64,000 bases of DNA from DYIU01 sp038326775. Lineage in GTDB: Bacteria > Actinomycetota > Geothermincolia > Fen-727 > Anoxymicrobiaceae. Of the stretch, positions 24,641 to 34,055 are shown in pieces (position 1 is the first letter of the stretch; every line of letters begins with the position of its first letter). The DNA is taken from assembly GCA_038326775.1 (NCBI GenBank), contig JBBQKJ010000005.1, positions 38,093 to 102,092 on the forward strand, given 5' to 3'. A program made the translations under genes and the position numbers. The notes under the pieces were generated by a model. The model had not been told where the DNA came from. It worked only from the letters and a program-made list of their open reading frames with translations, and made no database searches.

Positions 24641-25419
24641 GGTGCGGTCCCCTGCGGGCCGGCGTCCTGCCTGATAGTACAGGAAAGGCAACCGATCCCC
24701 TCTATGGCCATCTCGACGTGGTCCGCCGGCTTGACCTCGCCCACGCCCGGCGGGGTACCGGTCATTATTACGTCACCCGGGTAGAGCGTCATCACGCCGG
24801 AGATGAACGAAACCAGGCTGGGCACGTCGAATATCATGCGCGAGGTGCGTGAAGACTGTCGCTCTTCACCGTTGAGGCGTAAAGTGATCTCGAGATCTCC
24901 GGTATCGAGCTCGGTCTGGACCCACGGCCCCAGCGGGCAGAAGGTGTCGAAGTTCTTGGCGCGAGTCCACTGCCCGTCCCTGCCCTGAAGGTCGCGCGCG
25001 GTCATGTCCAGCCCGCAGGTATAGCCGAGCACATATGAGAGCGCCTCCTCGCGCGCGACCGACCGCGCCTCGACACCTATGACCACGGCGAGCTCGGCCT
25101 CGTAGTCAACCCTCGCCGACTGCGCGGGGTAGATAACCTCCCCGCCCGGTTCCAGGACCGTGCTGGACGCCTTCAGGAAGAGAAGGGGCTCCTCGGGGAT
25201 CTCCAGCCCGAACTCGGCCGCGTGGTCGGAATAGTTGAGGCCTACCGCGACGATCTTGGTTGGCTCGACGGGAGCGATGAGCCTGACGGCCTCGTGCGGC
25301 AGAAGCTGGACCGTGTCCACCAGGTAGGCGAACGGCTCCCATGAGACCGGCTGAACTCCCTCTTCCGTGTAAACGCCGTATCCGCAGCAGTCGCCAGCGA
25401 TGAACCTTACAAGCCGCAT
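24637..25419 (-). CDS. Fumarylacetoacetate hydrolase family protein
   Basis: 260 residues. VAVGLNYSDHAAEFG, the metal-binding Glu residues in YEAELAVVIG, CGLDMTARDLQ and MTGTPPGVG are the FAH-fold signatures. Members hydrolyse or decarboxylate acylpyruvates, 2-keto-3-deoxy sugars or oxaloacetate. ATG 25419 follows GAGGA at good spacing. It lies 10 nt after cimA and is coupled to the membrane protein, so it may be cotranscribed with the amino-acid block, though its reaction need not belong to it. Confidence 0.88.
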   Translation of the reverse strand: MRLVRFIAGDCCGYGVYTEEGVQPVSWEPFAYLVDTVQLLPHEAVRLIAPVEPTKIVAVGLNYSDHAAEFGLEIPEEPLLFLKASSTVLEPGGEVIYPAQSARVDYEAELAVVIGVEARSVAREEALSYVLGYTCGLDMTARDLQGRDGQWTRAKNFDTFCPLGPWVQTELDTGDLEITLRLNGEERQSSRTSRMIFDVPSLVSFISGVMTLYPGDVIMTGTPPGVGEVKPADHVEMAIEGIGCLSCTIRQDAGPQGTAP

Positions 25420-25429
25420 CGGCACTTCC

Positions 25430-27007
25430 TCACTCGTGGGGCTGCTGCCTCTTGTGCATCAAGCCATACTCTATGCTGTCCACCAGTGCCTCCCAGCTGG
25501 CCTGGATGATGTTCTCGTTGACCCCTATGGTCCCCCACGTCTTCTCGCCGTCGGACGTCTCGACGAGGACCCGGGTGACCGCGGCGGTCCCCTTTTTCTC
25601 GTCGAGCACCCTGACCTTGTAGTCTGTCAGCTCAATGTCGTCGAGCGCCGGAAAGCTGCGCCCTATGGCAATGCGTATGGCGCGGTCGAGCGCGTTCACC
25701 GGGCCGTTCCCTTCCGCGGTGGCGATGAGCCTTCGTTCGCCCACGTGGATCTTGACGGTAGCCTCGGTCATGACCTTGCCGTCCTCGCGCTTCTCCATGA
25801 TGACCCGAAACGACTCCAGCCGGAAAAACGCCTTGTGTGTGCCGAGAGCCTTCCTCATCAGTATCTCAAAGGAGCCGTCGGCCGCCTCGAACTGGTAGCC
25901 CACGTGCTCCAGCTGCTTTGTCTGCTTGAGTATCTCGGCGAGCTTCTCGGGCTTGTGCTCGATGTCTATCCCCATCTCCCTGGCCTTCAGGGTGATAGTC
26001 GACTTACCGGACAGCTCCGAGACCACGATGCGCTGGATGTTGCCAACCAGCTCCGGCCGGATATGCTCGTAAGTCCTTGTCTCTTTGCTCACCCCGCTCG
26101 CGTGCAGGCCGCCCTTGTGCGCGAATGCGCTGGCCCCGACGAACGGCTGGTGGCTGTCCGGGCTCAGGTTGGCATGCTCGCTCACGAAATGGGAGAGGCC
26201 GGTCAGCTCAGAGAGGCGGTCGCGGGATATGCAGTCGACGCTCATCTTGAGCGCCAGGTCGGGAATAACCGAGCACAGGTTGGCGTTTCCGCAGCGCTCC
26301 CCGTAGCCGTTGATGGTGCCATGCACCATGCGAGCACCCTCCCTGACCGCTGCCAGCGTGCTCGCCACCGCGCATTCGCAGTCGTTGTGCGCATGGATGC
26401 CCAGCGGCGTTGCGACGCGCTCGTGCACCTCGCGCACTATGGCGGCCACCTCGTGGGGCAGGGTCCCGCCGTTCGTGTCACAGAGTACCACCCAGTCGAC
26501 GCCGCCCGCCGCGGCTGCCTCGACGCACTTCAGGGCGTACTTCGGGCTCTCTTTGTAACCATCGAAGAAGTGCTCCGCATCGAACAGGACCTCCAGCCCT
26601 TTCTTCTTGAGGTACCTTACCGACTCCTCGATCATGTAGAGGTTCTCTTCCAGGGCGATCTTGAGCGCCTTCTTCACGTGGAAGTCCCAGGACTTGCCAA
26701 CGATACAAGCGACAGGCGCCCCGCATGTGGCCAGCACCTTCATCTCCTTGTCGCGGGAGGCGCTGGTGAGCGCCCTGCGCGTTGAGCCGAAAGCGACCAG
26801 CCTGGTGTTTTCGAGCTCGAGGGAGGAGGCGGCGGCGTAAAACTCCCTGTCCTTGGGGTTGGAAGCCGGGTAGCCGCCCTCCACGTAGTGCATCCCGAAG
26901 GAGTCCAGCTGTCTCAGTATCTTCAGCTTGTCCTCGAGCGAAAAGGAAACGCCCTCGCGGGCCGCTCCGTCCCTCAAGGTCGTGTCGTAAACGAAAACAT
27001 CAGGCAA
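25430..27007 (-). CDS. cimA: (R)-citramalate synthase
   Basis: Condenses pyruvate and acetyl-CoA to citramalate, the first step of threonine-independent isoleucine synthesis. 525 residues, TIGR00977-like form. YDTTLRDGAAREGVSFS, IHAHNDCECAVA and NGYGERCGNANL are HMGL-like catalytic motifs, followed by the C-terminal LeuA-type allosteric domain. GERCGNA differs from the GERAGNA of the leuA product at 30.9 kb, as is usual for CimA. It lies last in the branched-chain genes. Confidence 0.92.
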   Translation of the reverse strand: MPDVFVYDTTLRDGAAREGVSFSLEDKLKILRQLDSFGMHYVEGGYPASNPKDREFYAAASSLELENTRLVAFGSTRRALTSASRDKEMKVLATCGAPVACIVGKSWDFHVKKALKIALEENLYMIEESVRYLKKKGLEVLFDAEHFFDGYKESPKYALKCVEAAAAGGVDWVVLCDTNGGTLPHEVAAIVREVHERVATPLGIHAHNDCECAVASTLAAVREGARMVHGTINGYGERCGNANLCSVIPDLALKMSVDCISRDRLSELTGLSHFVSEHANLSPDSHQPFVGASAFAHKGGLHASGVSKETRTYEHIRPELVGNIQRIVVSELSGKSTITLKAREMGIDIEHKPEKLAEILKQTKQLEHVGYQFEAADGSFEILMRKALGTHKAFFRLESFRVIMEKREDGKVMTEATVKIHVGERRLIATAEGNGPVNALDRAIRIAIGRSFPALDDIELTDYKVRVLDEKKGTAAVTRVLVETSDGEKTWGTIGVNENIIQASWEALVDSIEYGLMHKRQQPHE

Positions 27008-27061
27008 GTCTTCATCACTCCCGCTTGCTGTCGCCGGCGTGAGCGCCGGCCGCCAATGACC

Positions 27062-27940
27062 TCAGTCGATTGGCGTCCCGTGGTTTTCTCGGAACTCCTT
27101 GAAAGCCTCCATGAGCTTCATCGTGACCTGTCCCGGCGTGCCGTCGACGCCGATAGGCCGGTCGTCGATATGTGTCACGGGGGCGATCTCGGCGGCTGTA
27201 CCCGTGAGGAAGCACTCGTCCGCGGTGTAGCACTCAACCAGGGACAACTGCTCCTCGCGGATGTCGATGCCCAGCTCCTCGCAAAGCTGGAAGACAACTA
27301 ACCTGGTTATCCCGTTGAGGGCGCCCGAGTTGGTCGGCGGCGTTATTACCGCCCCGTCCAGCACGACGAAGAAGTTGTCCACCACGCATTCAGTCACGAA
27401 ACCGTTGTCGTTCAAGACCAGGCCCTCGTCGGCGCCGGCGTGCAGCACCTCCAGGTGGGCCAGTATGTGGTTCAGGTAGTTCAGGGACTTTATCTGCGGG
27501 CTCAGGGAGTCGGGGTTGTTGCGGCGTGTCGAAACCGTGACCACCTTCAGCCCCTTCTCGTAAACCTCGTCCGGATAAATCTTGATAGTGGAGGCGATGA
27601 TTATAATATTGGGATCGGCGCACTTACTCGGGCTCAAGCCCAGGTCGCCCTTGCCACGAGTGACGACCAGGCGCACGTAACCGTCGGAGAGTTGATTGAC
27701 CTTTACCGCTTCGCAGATTTTTGCCTTCAGCTCTTCGGCGCCGACCGGTATCTGGAGGCGGATGACCTTGGCCCCGTTGTACAGGCGCTTCAGGTGAGCG
27801 TCGAGCATGAAAACCTTTCGGTTATACACGCGTATGCCTTCAAAAATACCGTCGCCGTAGAGAAGCCCGTGGTCAAAGACCGAGACCCTGGCCTCCTCCT
27901 CCGGGACGAACTTCCCGTCGATGTAGATCTGCAGCCCCAT
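27062..27940 (-). CDS. ilvE: Branched-chain amino acid aminotransferase
   Basis: Final transamination to valine, leucine and isoleucine. 292 residues, fold type IV PLP enzyme. IYIDGKFVPEEEARVSVFDHGLLYGDGIFEG is the family opening (split here only for reference), SLNYLNHILA carries the PLP Lys region, and DECFLTGTAAEIAPV is the C-terminal signature. It starts 10 nt after leuB and lies just before cimA. Confidence 0.93.
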   Translation of the reverse strand: MGLQIYIDGKFVPEEEARVSVFDHGLLYGDGIFEGIRVYNRKVFMLDAHLKRLYNGAKVIRLQIPVGAEELKAKICEAVKVNQLSDGYVRLVVTRGKGDLGLSPSKCADPNIIIIASTIKIYPDEVYEKGLKVVTVSTRRNNPDSLSPQIKSLNYLNHILAHLEVLHAGADEGLVLNDNGFVTECVVDNFFVVLDGAVITPPTNSGALNGITRLVVFQLCEELGIDIREEQLSLVECYTADECFLTGTAAEIAPVTHIDDRPIGVDGTPGQVTMKLMEAFKEFRENHGTPID

Positions 27941-27950
27941 GTCCGTCTCC

Positions 27951-29015
27951 TTACGTTCCTTCCCGCACCAAACCTGCTATCAGGTCGCCGACCTCGTCGG
28001 TGCCCATCCCCATATGGCCCGCTGACAGGCTCTTTATCCGGCCCGTGGAAAGCGACTCCACTATCGCGTTCTCGACGCGGCGGCCCGCTTCTTTCTCATC
28101 GAGGAACTCGAGCATCATCTGAACCGCCGCGATTGCCGCGAGCGGGTTTATCACGTTCTTGCCGGTGTACTTGGGGGCGGAGCCGCCGATAGGCTCGAAC
28201 ATGGAAGTCCCTTCAGGGTTTATGTTGCCGCCCGCGGCGATGCCCATGCCCCCCTGTATGATAGCGCCCAGGTCGGTGATTATGTCGCCGAACATGTTGT
28301 CGGTTACCACCACGTCGAACCACTCGGGGTTCTTCACGAACCACATACATATCGCGTCAACATGGGCATAGTCGGTGGTGATGTCAGGATACTCCTCGGC
28401 CACCTCGTTGAAGACCCGTTCCCAGAGGTCGTGCGCGTAGGTCAGGACGTTTGTCTTGCCGCAGAGCGTCAGCTTCTTCTCCCTGTCTCGAGCCCGACAG
28501 CACTCGAACGCGTAGCGGATGCATCGCTCGACGCCTGAGCGGGTGTTCACCGACTCCTGGATGGCTATCTCGTCGGGGGTGCCCTTGCGGATAAAGCCGC
28601 CGGAGCCGACGTACAGGCCTTCCGTGTTCTCACGGACCACCACCAGGTCAATGTCTTCAGGCCCCTTGCCTTCAAGCGGGCAGTCCACGCCGGGATAGAG
28701 CTTGACCGGGCGCAGGTTTATGTACTGGTCGAGCTCAAACCGCAGCTTGAGCAGTATCCCCTGCTCCAGGATACCCGGCCTCACGTCGGGGTGCCCGATG
28801 GCGCCAAGGAATATCGCGTTGAACCCCTTCAGCTCATCGACGGCGCCTTCCGGCAGGACTTCCCCGGTCGCCAGGTACCGGTCTCCGCCGAAATCGTATG
28901 TCTCTATCTCGAAGTTGAACCCGGTCACCTCGGCCGCGGCCTCGAGGACCTTGAGGCCTTCGGCCACGACCTCCGGGCCGGTGCCGTCACCGGGAAGAAC
29001 CGCTATCCTGTGCAT
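27951..29015 (-). CDS. leuB: 3-isopropylmalate dehydrogenase
   Basis: Oxidative decarboxylation of 3-isopropylmalate with NAD. 354 residues. LPGDGTGPEVV, VVRENTEGLYVG, VTDNMFGDIITDLGA and EPIGGSAPKYTGKN are the family motifs. It follows leuC-leuD and precedes ilvE. It could also oxidise methylmalate in the citramalate branch. A second member of the family (40.3 kb) looks like isocitrate dehydrogenase instead. Confidence 0.92.
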   Translation of the reverse strand: MHRIAVLPGDGTGPEVVAEGLKVLEAAAEVTGFNFEIETYDFGGDRYLATGEVLPEGAVDELKGFNAIFLGAIGHPDVRPGILEQGILLKLRFELDQYINLRPVKLYPGVDCPLEGKGPEDIDLVVVRENTEGLYVGSGGFIRKGTPDEIAIQESVNTRSGVERCIRYAFECCRARDREKKLTLCGKTNVLTYAHDLWERVFNEVAEEYPDITTDYAHVDAICMWFVKNPEWFDVVVTDNMFGDIITDLGAIIQGGMGIAAGGNINPEGTSMFEPIGGSAPKYTGKNVINPLAAIAAVQMMLEFLDEKEAGRRVENAIVESLSTGRIKSLSAGHMGMGTDEVGDLIAGLVREGT

Positions 29016-29060
29016 TCCGTCTCCAGTCTCATAGATACGATCGCCTGGTCCTCTATTATC

Positions 29061-29558
29061 TCACTCCTGCCCCAGGAGATAGTTAATAAGCCCGCCGGAG
29101 TCTATGAGTAGCTGCATGAACTCCGGGTACGACGGGACGTTGAACCTCTGGCTGGTGGTCACGTCCTCGATCGTCCCCGCTGCGAGGTCTATCCTGAGAG
29201 TGTCGCCGTCACTGATCGCCTGGGCCGCCTCCGGCGACTCGAATATGGGGAGACCCACGTTTATCGAGTTCCTGTAGAAGATGCGGGCAAAGGAGCTCGC
29301 TATGACGCAGGATATACCCGCGCCCTTTATCGCGAGCGGCGCGTGCTCGCGGCTCGATCCCGAGCCGAAGTTGATTCCGCCCACCAGGACGTCTCCCGGT
29401 TCGACGCAAGACACGAAGTCGGGGTCGTGGCCTTCGAGAAGGTGACAGCCCAGCTCCACGGGGTCGTTCGTCACCAGGTACGTGGCCGGGATTATCAGGT
29501 CAGTGTTGACGTGGTCGCCAAGCTTATGGGCTTTGCCCTCGAGCACGGCGCCGCTCAT
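29061..29558 (-). CDS. leuD: 3-isopropylmalate dehydratase small subunit
   Basis: 165-residue swivel domain of isopropylmalate isomerase. HKLGDHVNTDLIIPATYL and NFGSGSSREHAPLAIK (YLRT/SREH region) are diagnostic. Its ATG overlaps the leuC TGA by 4 nt, so the subunits are coupled. The short form matches the archaeal/anaerobe-type heterodimer. Confidence 0.93.
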   Translation of the reverse strand: MSGAVLEGKAHKLGDHVNTDLIIPATYLVTNDPVELGCHLLEGHDPDFVSCVEPGDVLVGGINFGSGSSREHAPLAIKGAGISCVIASSFARIFYRNSINVGLPIFESPEAAQAISDGDTLRIDLAAGTIEDVTTSQRFNVPSYPEFMQLLIDSGGLINYLLGQE

Positions 29559-30811
29559 ACCAGCTCTCCAGGGTCGGTAATCGTACCGGTCACCGCGCTG
29601 GCCGCGGCGACCGCCGGGTTCGACAGGTAAACCTCGCTCTCGCGGTGTCCCATCCGCCCTTTGAAGTTCCGGTTCGTTGTGGAAATAGCGCGCTCACCCG
29701 CCGCCAGTATCCCCATGTGACCCCCCAGGCACGGCCCGCAGGTCGGCGGCGAGATGATGGCGCCCGCGTCGAGATAGACGTCGAAGAGGCCCTCGGCCAT
29801 CGACTGCCTGTAGATTTTCGGGCTCCCCGGAATGATTATGCATCGCACGCCCGCGGCGACCTTCTTGCCGCGCAGGACCTCGGCGGCGAGGCGCATGTCA
29901 TCCATCCTCCCGTTTGTGCAGGAACCGATAACCGCCTGGTCGAGCTTCACATGCGGCGCCTCGGTGACCGGCACCGCGTTGCTGGGCAGGTGCGGGAGCG
30001 CCACCTGCGGGTCCAGCTCGCGCAGGTCGATGTCGATCTCACCGGCGTAGCCGTATTCGTCGGGCTCCAACCCGGCTTCTTCGGTGGCGACGCCCACGCC
30101 GGCAAGGTACTCGACCGCGGCGCGGTCGACCGGGAAGATGCCGTTCTTGGCGCCGGCCTCGATGGCCATGTTGGCCGCGGTCAGCCGGCCGTCGACGCTT
30201 ATGTCAGCGACGCCGTCCCCGGTGAACTCAAGCGATTGGTATGTAGCCCCGTCCACCCCCAGCTTTCCTATGAGGTAGAGTATGACGTCCTTGCCGCCGA
30301 CCCACCGGCGGAGCTTCCCGTTCACGTTCACTCTTATCGCGTCGGGCGCGCGGAACCAGGCCCTGCCGGTCGCCATGGCCGCGCCGACGTCGGTGGAGCC
30401 CATCCCGGTCGCGAAAGCCCCCAGCGCTCCGTATGTGCAGGTGTGGCTATCCGCGCCGATCACCAGGGCGCCCGGGCTGATCAGCCCCTCCTCCGGAAGG
30501 AGAACATGCTCTATCCCCACCTCGCCGCCATCATAGAAGCGCTCGACGGCGTACTTGTGCGCGAAGCGCCGCACGAAAGCGCACTGCTCCGCGGAGGCTA
30601 TGTCACGGTTCGGGGTGAAATGGTCCAGAACCAGCACGACCTTGCCGGTGTCGAACACCCTCCCGCGGCCCAGCTTCTCGAACTCCTCGATCGCCAGTGG
30701 CGCGGTTATGTCGTTGGCGAGGACCAGGTCCACCGGGACCTCGACCAGCTCTCCGGGTTTGAGGCTCTCCCGCCCCGCGTGCCTCGCCAGGATCTTCCTG
30801 GATTGACTCAT
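29555..30811 (-). CDS. leuC: 3-isopropylmalate dehydratase large subunit
   Basis: 418-residue aconitase-family subunit holding the 4Fe-4S cluster. Cluster Cys are seen in IGSCTNGR and GPCLGG; GADSHTCTYGALGAFATGMGSTD is the substrate region. It pairs with leuD downstream by a 4-nt overlap and follows leuA by about 90 bp. It likely also isomerises citramalate for isoleucine synthesis. Confidence 0.93.
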   Translation of the reverse strand: MSQSRKILARHAGRESLKPGELVEVPVDLVLANDITAPLAIEEFEKLGRGRVFDTGKVVLVLDHFTPNRDIASAEQCAFVRRFAHKYAVERFYDGGEVGIEHVLLPEEGLISPGALVIGADSHTCTYGALGAFATGMGSTDVGAAMATGRAWFRAPDAIRVNVNGKLRRWVGGKDVILYLIGKLGVDGATYQSLEFTGDGVADISVDGRLTAANMAIEAGAKNGIFPVDRAAVEYLAGVGVATEEAGLEPDEYGYAGEIDIDLRELDPQVALPHLPSNAVPVTEAPHVKLDQAVIGSCTNGRMDDMRLAAEVLRGKKVAAGVRCIIIPGSPKIYRQSMAEGLFDVYLDAGAIISPPTCGPCLGGHMGILAAGERAISTTNRNFKGRMGHRESEVYLSNPAVAAASAVTGTITDPGELV

Positions 30812-30899
30812 TGCGACCCAGCCTTTCCAACGCGTTTTTATCGCGGGCCTGGCCCCGCCCGCCGGGGTGGAAGCCCAGGCTCGGAATCAAGCCGGCAGC

Positions 30900-32405
30900 C
30901 TACCTGAGGACCTTGTTGAGCGCGTTGAGATAAGCGCGGGCGCTGGCCTCCACGACGTCTGTGGATATGCCGCGTCCGACCACCCTGCGCCCGCAGACGT
31001 CGAGCTGGATGGTCACGTCCCCGATGGAATCCAGGCCCTCGGTAATGGCCTCGACCGTGAAGGAGAATAGCTTCGCGTCAACGTCCAGGGCCGCCCGGAT
31101 AGCTTTGCAGGTGGCGTCCACCATTCCGTCGCCGATCGCCCTCTCGGTCCGGCGCTCGCCCTCGCGTTCGAGCGTTACTGTGGCGCTCGGGGGCGCCTCG
31201 TGGCCTCCGCTGTGGACCTCGTAGCCCGTAAGCTTCCACTCCTGGCCTTCCGTCCTTATGTACTCGATGGCCACGGCCTCTATGTCTTCGCCGGACAGGG
31301 ACCCCTTCTTGTCCGCCAGCTCCTTGAAACGCGCGAACGCCTGGTTGAGCTCCTCTTCCGTCAGGTAATACCCGAGGCGCTCGAGCTGCGCCTTGAGCGC
31401 GTGCCTGCCGGAGTGCTTGCCCAGGACTATGTCGCTCTCGACGAGGCCCACGCTGGCGGCGTCCATTATCTCGTAAGTTGTCCGCTCCTTGAGTACGCCG
31501 TCCTGGTGTATTCCCGACTCGTGCGCGAACGCGTTGCGCCCCACCACCGCCTTGTTGGGCTGAACCGGGTACCCGGTCAGCATGCTGACCAGACGGCTGG
31601 TCCTGCTTATCTCCGTCGAGTTGATCCCGGTGACGAAGCCGAGTCGGTCCTGCCTCACCTTCATGGTCATCACGATCTCTTCCAGGCTGGCGTTCCCGGC
31701 GCGCTCTCCCAGGCCGTTGATGGCGCACTCGACCTGCCGCGCGCCCACCTCGACGGCGGCCAGCGAGTTGGCTACAGCGAGGCCCAGGTCGTTGTGGCAG
31801 TGAACGCTCACCACGACGCCCTCGATGCCGGCGACGCTCGCGAATATGCCCCGTATGAGCTCGGCGAACTCGCCGGGGACAGAGTAACCGACGGTATCGG
31901 GGATATTGAGCGTACCCGCGCCTTCCTCGATGGCGGCCTCGAGCACCCGGTACAGGTACTCGGGGTCGCTTCGGGTAGCGTCCATGGGCGAGAACTCTAC
32001 GTCCTCGCAGTAACCGCGCGCCCTGGCCACGGCCGCCCTGGCCATCTCCAGCACCTGCTCTCGCGTCTTGCGCAGCTGGTGCTCGAGGTGTATGTCGGAA
32101 GTGCTGATGAAGGTGTGAATGCGCGGACGAGCGGCGCCGCTGACCGCCTCCCAGGCCCTGTCGATATCCTCCGGCCGGGCACGCGCCAGCGCGCAGACCA
32201 CAGAGGTGGATATCCTCGAGGCGATCTGGCCGACCGATTCGAAGTCGCCCTGGCTGGTGGCCGGGAACCCCGCCTCGATAATGTCTACCCCAAGGCGCTG
32301 TAACTGCTCGGCTATCTCGAGCTTCTCGCGCACCCCCAGGCTGATGCCCGGGGACTGCTCGCCGTCCCTCAGGGTCGTATCGAAGATGGAAACACGGTCA
32401 GCCAT
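30900..32405 (-). CDS. leuA: 2-isopropylmalate synthase
   Basis: First committed step of leucine synthesis from 2-ketoisovalerate and acetyl-CoA. 501 residues. FDTTLRDGEQSPGISL, HCHNDLGLAVANS and NGLGERAGNASLEE are the catalytic motifs, with the C-terminal regulatory domain ending in SARAYLNALNKVLR. Leucine feedback through that domain is expected from the family. It follows serA by 20 nt. Confidence 0.94.
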   Translation of the reverse strand: MADRVSIFDTTLRDGEQSPGISLGVREKLEIAEQLQRLGVDIIEAGFPATSQGDFESVGQIASRISTSVVCALARARPEDIDRAWEAVSGAARPRIHTFISTSDIHLEHQLRKTREQVLEMARAAVARARGYCEDVEFSPMDATRSDPEYLYRVLEAAIEEGAGTLNIPDTVGYSVPGEFAELIRGIFASVAGIEGVVVSVHCHNDLGLAVANSLAAVEVGARQVECAINGLGERAGNASLEEIVMTMKVRQDRLGFVTGINSTEISRTSRLVSMLTGYPVQPNKAVVGRNAFAHESGIHQDGVLKERTTYEIMDAASVGLVESDIVLGKHSGRHALKAQLERLGYYLTEEELNQAFARFKELADKKGSLSGEDIEAVAIEYIRTEGQEWKLTGYEVHSGGHEAPPSATVTLEREGERRTERAIGDGMVDATCKAIRAALDVDAKLFSFTVEAITEGLDSIGDVTIQLDVCGRRVVGRGISTDVVEASARAYLNALNKVLR

Positions 32406-32424
32406 GACAACTCCCGCGGTATCG

Positions 32425-34020
32425 CTATAGCTCTATGAACAGGGCCTGCTTGATGCCTGACTGCGACCTCAGCTCGGTGATTATCTCCTTCGACAACGGG
32501 GAGTCGAGGTTCAAGCCCATGCCGGCTTCGCCCTCGATGACCCTGCGCCCCACCTGCAGACCGGCGATGTTTATCTTACGGTTGCCCAGGACCGTACCCA
32601 CCATGCCTATCATTCCGGGGCGGTCCTCGTATCTTATGAAAGCCATGTACCGGCTCGGCGCTATCTCGATGTCGAAGTCCAGGACGTTCACGAACATCTC
32701 CTGGCCTTTTCCAATAAGGGTAGCGCCGGCGGTCATCTTGCCCACGTCGTCCCTGGCGCTGACCATGATCAGGTTGAGGTAGTCGCGTGACTGGCGGCTC
32801 CTGCTCTCCTTGACGGTTATGCCGCGCTCCTGTGCGAGGATAGGCGCGTTCACATATGTAACGGTATCCATGGAGATGCTCTCGAAGAACCCCTTGAGGA
32901 ACGCTACGGTCAACAGTGAGGTCTCGTGCTCGCTTATCTCGCCAAGTATCTCGAACTCGATCTCGTTTATCGAGCCCTTCATCAGGTTCACGAACAACTT
33001 GCCCAGCTTCTCGCATAGAGGCATGTACGGCTTCAGGGTCTCCACGACCTCCCTGTGGGGCATCGCGATGTTGACCGCGCCGCTGACGAACTCTCCAGTG
33101 AGCCCGGCGATCACCTGGTCGGCAATGGCGACACCCGCCTTGAATTGGGCCTCGGACGTGCTCGCGCCCAGGTGCGGAGTGACCACGACATCTTTCATCC
33201 CGCAGAGGGGGTTGTCACCGGGAGGCTCCTTTTCGAAGACGTCGATGGCCGCGCCGGCAACCTTGCCTTCCTTTACGGCGCGGGCGAGCGCCTCCTCGTC
33301 GATGATGCCTCCGCGGGCTACGTTGACTATGCGCGCGCCCTTTTTCAACATGTCGAACTGGGGCGCGCCCAGCATATGATGGGTGTCTTTGGTGCGTGGC
33401 ACGTGCAGGGTTATGAAGTCAGCCTCCTGGAGAACCTCTTCAACCGACTGCTTGATATCCACGCCGAGTTGCTTGGCCTTCTGCGGCGAGATGAACGGGT
33501 CATAGCCTATCAGCGTCATGCCGAATCCGGACGCTCTCTCGGCGACCAGCGCGCCTATCCGGCCTATGCCGATTATGCCCAGCGTCTTGCCAAACAGTTC
33601 GACGCCCTGGTAGCTGGAGCGCTTCCACTCCCCCGCCGATAGCGAGGCGCACGCGGCGGGAATATTGCGCGCGATCGCCATGAGCATCGCCATGGTGTGC
33701 TCGGCGGCCGAGATTATGTTGCTCTCGGGCACGTTTGCGACCATGATGCCTTTCTTGGTGGCCGCGTCCAGGTCGATGTTGTCCACGCCTATTCCGGCGC
33801 GGCCTATCACCTTGAGGCTGTCTGCCTTACCGATGACCTCGGCGTCGACCCTGGTGCCGCTGCGCACCACCAGTGCGTCGTACTCGCCTATACATGCCAG
33901 GAGTTCGTCCCGCTCCATGCGGTCGAAAGTGTCTACCTCAAAACTCTCCTTGAGCTTGTCAACGCCCTCCTCAGAGATCTTCTCGGCTACCAACACCCTG
34001 AACTTCGACTTGCTTACCAT
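32425..34020 (-). CDS. serA: D-3-phosphoglycerate dehydrogenase
   Basis: Opens serine synthesis by oxidising 3-phosphoglycerate. 531 residues, the long form: NAD domain with GIGRIGALVAERA, catalytic NVARGGIIDEEAL and TPHLGASTSEAQ, then the ASB intervening domain and a C-terminal ACT domain (RYEDRPGMIGMVGTVLG) for serine feedback. It sits with a class V aminotransferase that probably takes the next step, inserted within the branched-chain genes. Confidence 0.94.
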   Translation of the reverse strand: MVSKSKFRVLVAEKISEEGVDKLKESFEVDTFDRMERDELLACIGEYDALVVRSGTRVDAEVIGKADSLKVIGRAGIGVDNIDLDAATKKGIMVANVPESNIISAAEHTMAMLMAIARNIPAACASLSAGEWKRSSYQGVELFGKTLGIIGIGRIGALVAERASGFGMTLIGYDPFISPQKAKQLGVDIKQSVEEVLQEADFITLHVPRTKDTHHMLGAPQFDMLKKGARIVNVARGGIIDEEALARAVKEGKVAGAAIDVFEKEPPGDNPLCGMKDVVVTPHLGASTSEAQFKAGVAIADQVIAGLTGEFVSGAVNIAMPHREVVETLKPYMPLCEKLGKLFVNLMKGSINEIEFEILGEISEHETSLLTVAFLKGFFESISMDTVTYVNAPILAQERGITVKESRSRQSRDYLNLIMVSARDDVGKMTAGATLIGKGQEMFVNVLDFDIEIAPSRYMAFIRYEDRPGMIGMVGTVLGNRKINIAGLQVGRRVIEGEAGMGLNLDSPLSKEIITELRSQSGIKQALFIEL

Positions 34021-34055
34021 CTACGCCCCCGTCCTTGATCTTTGCGGAAATCCGT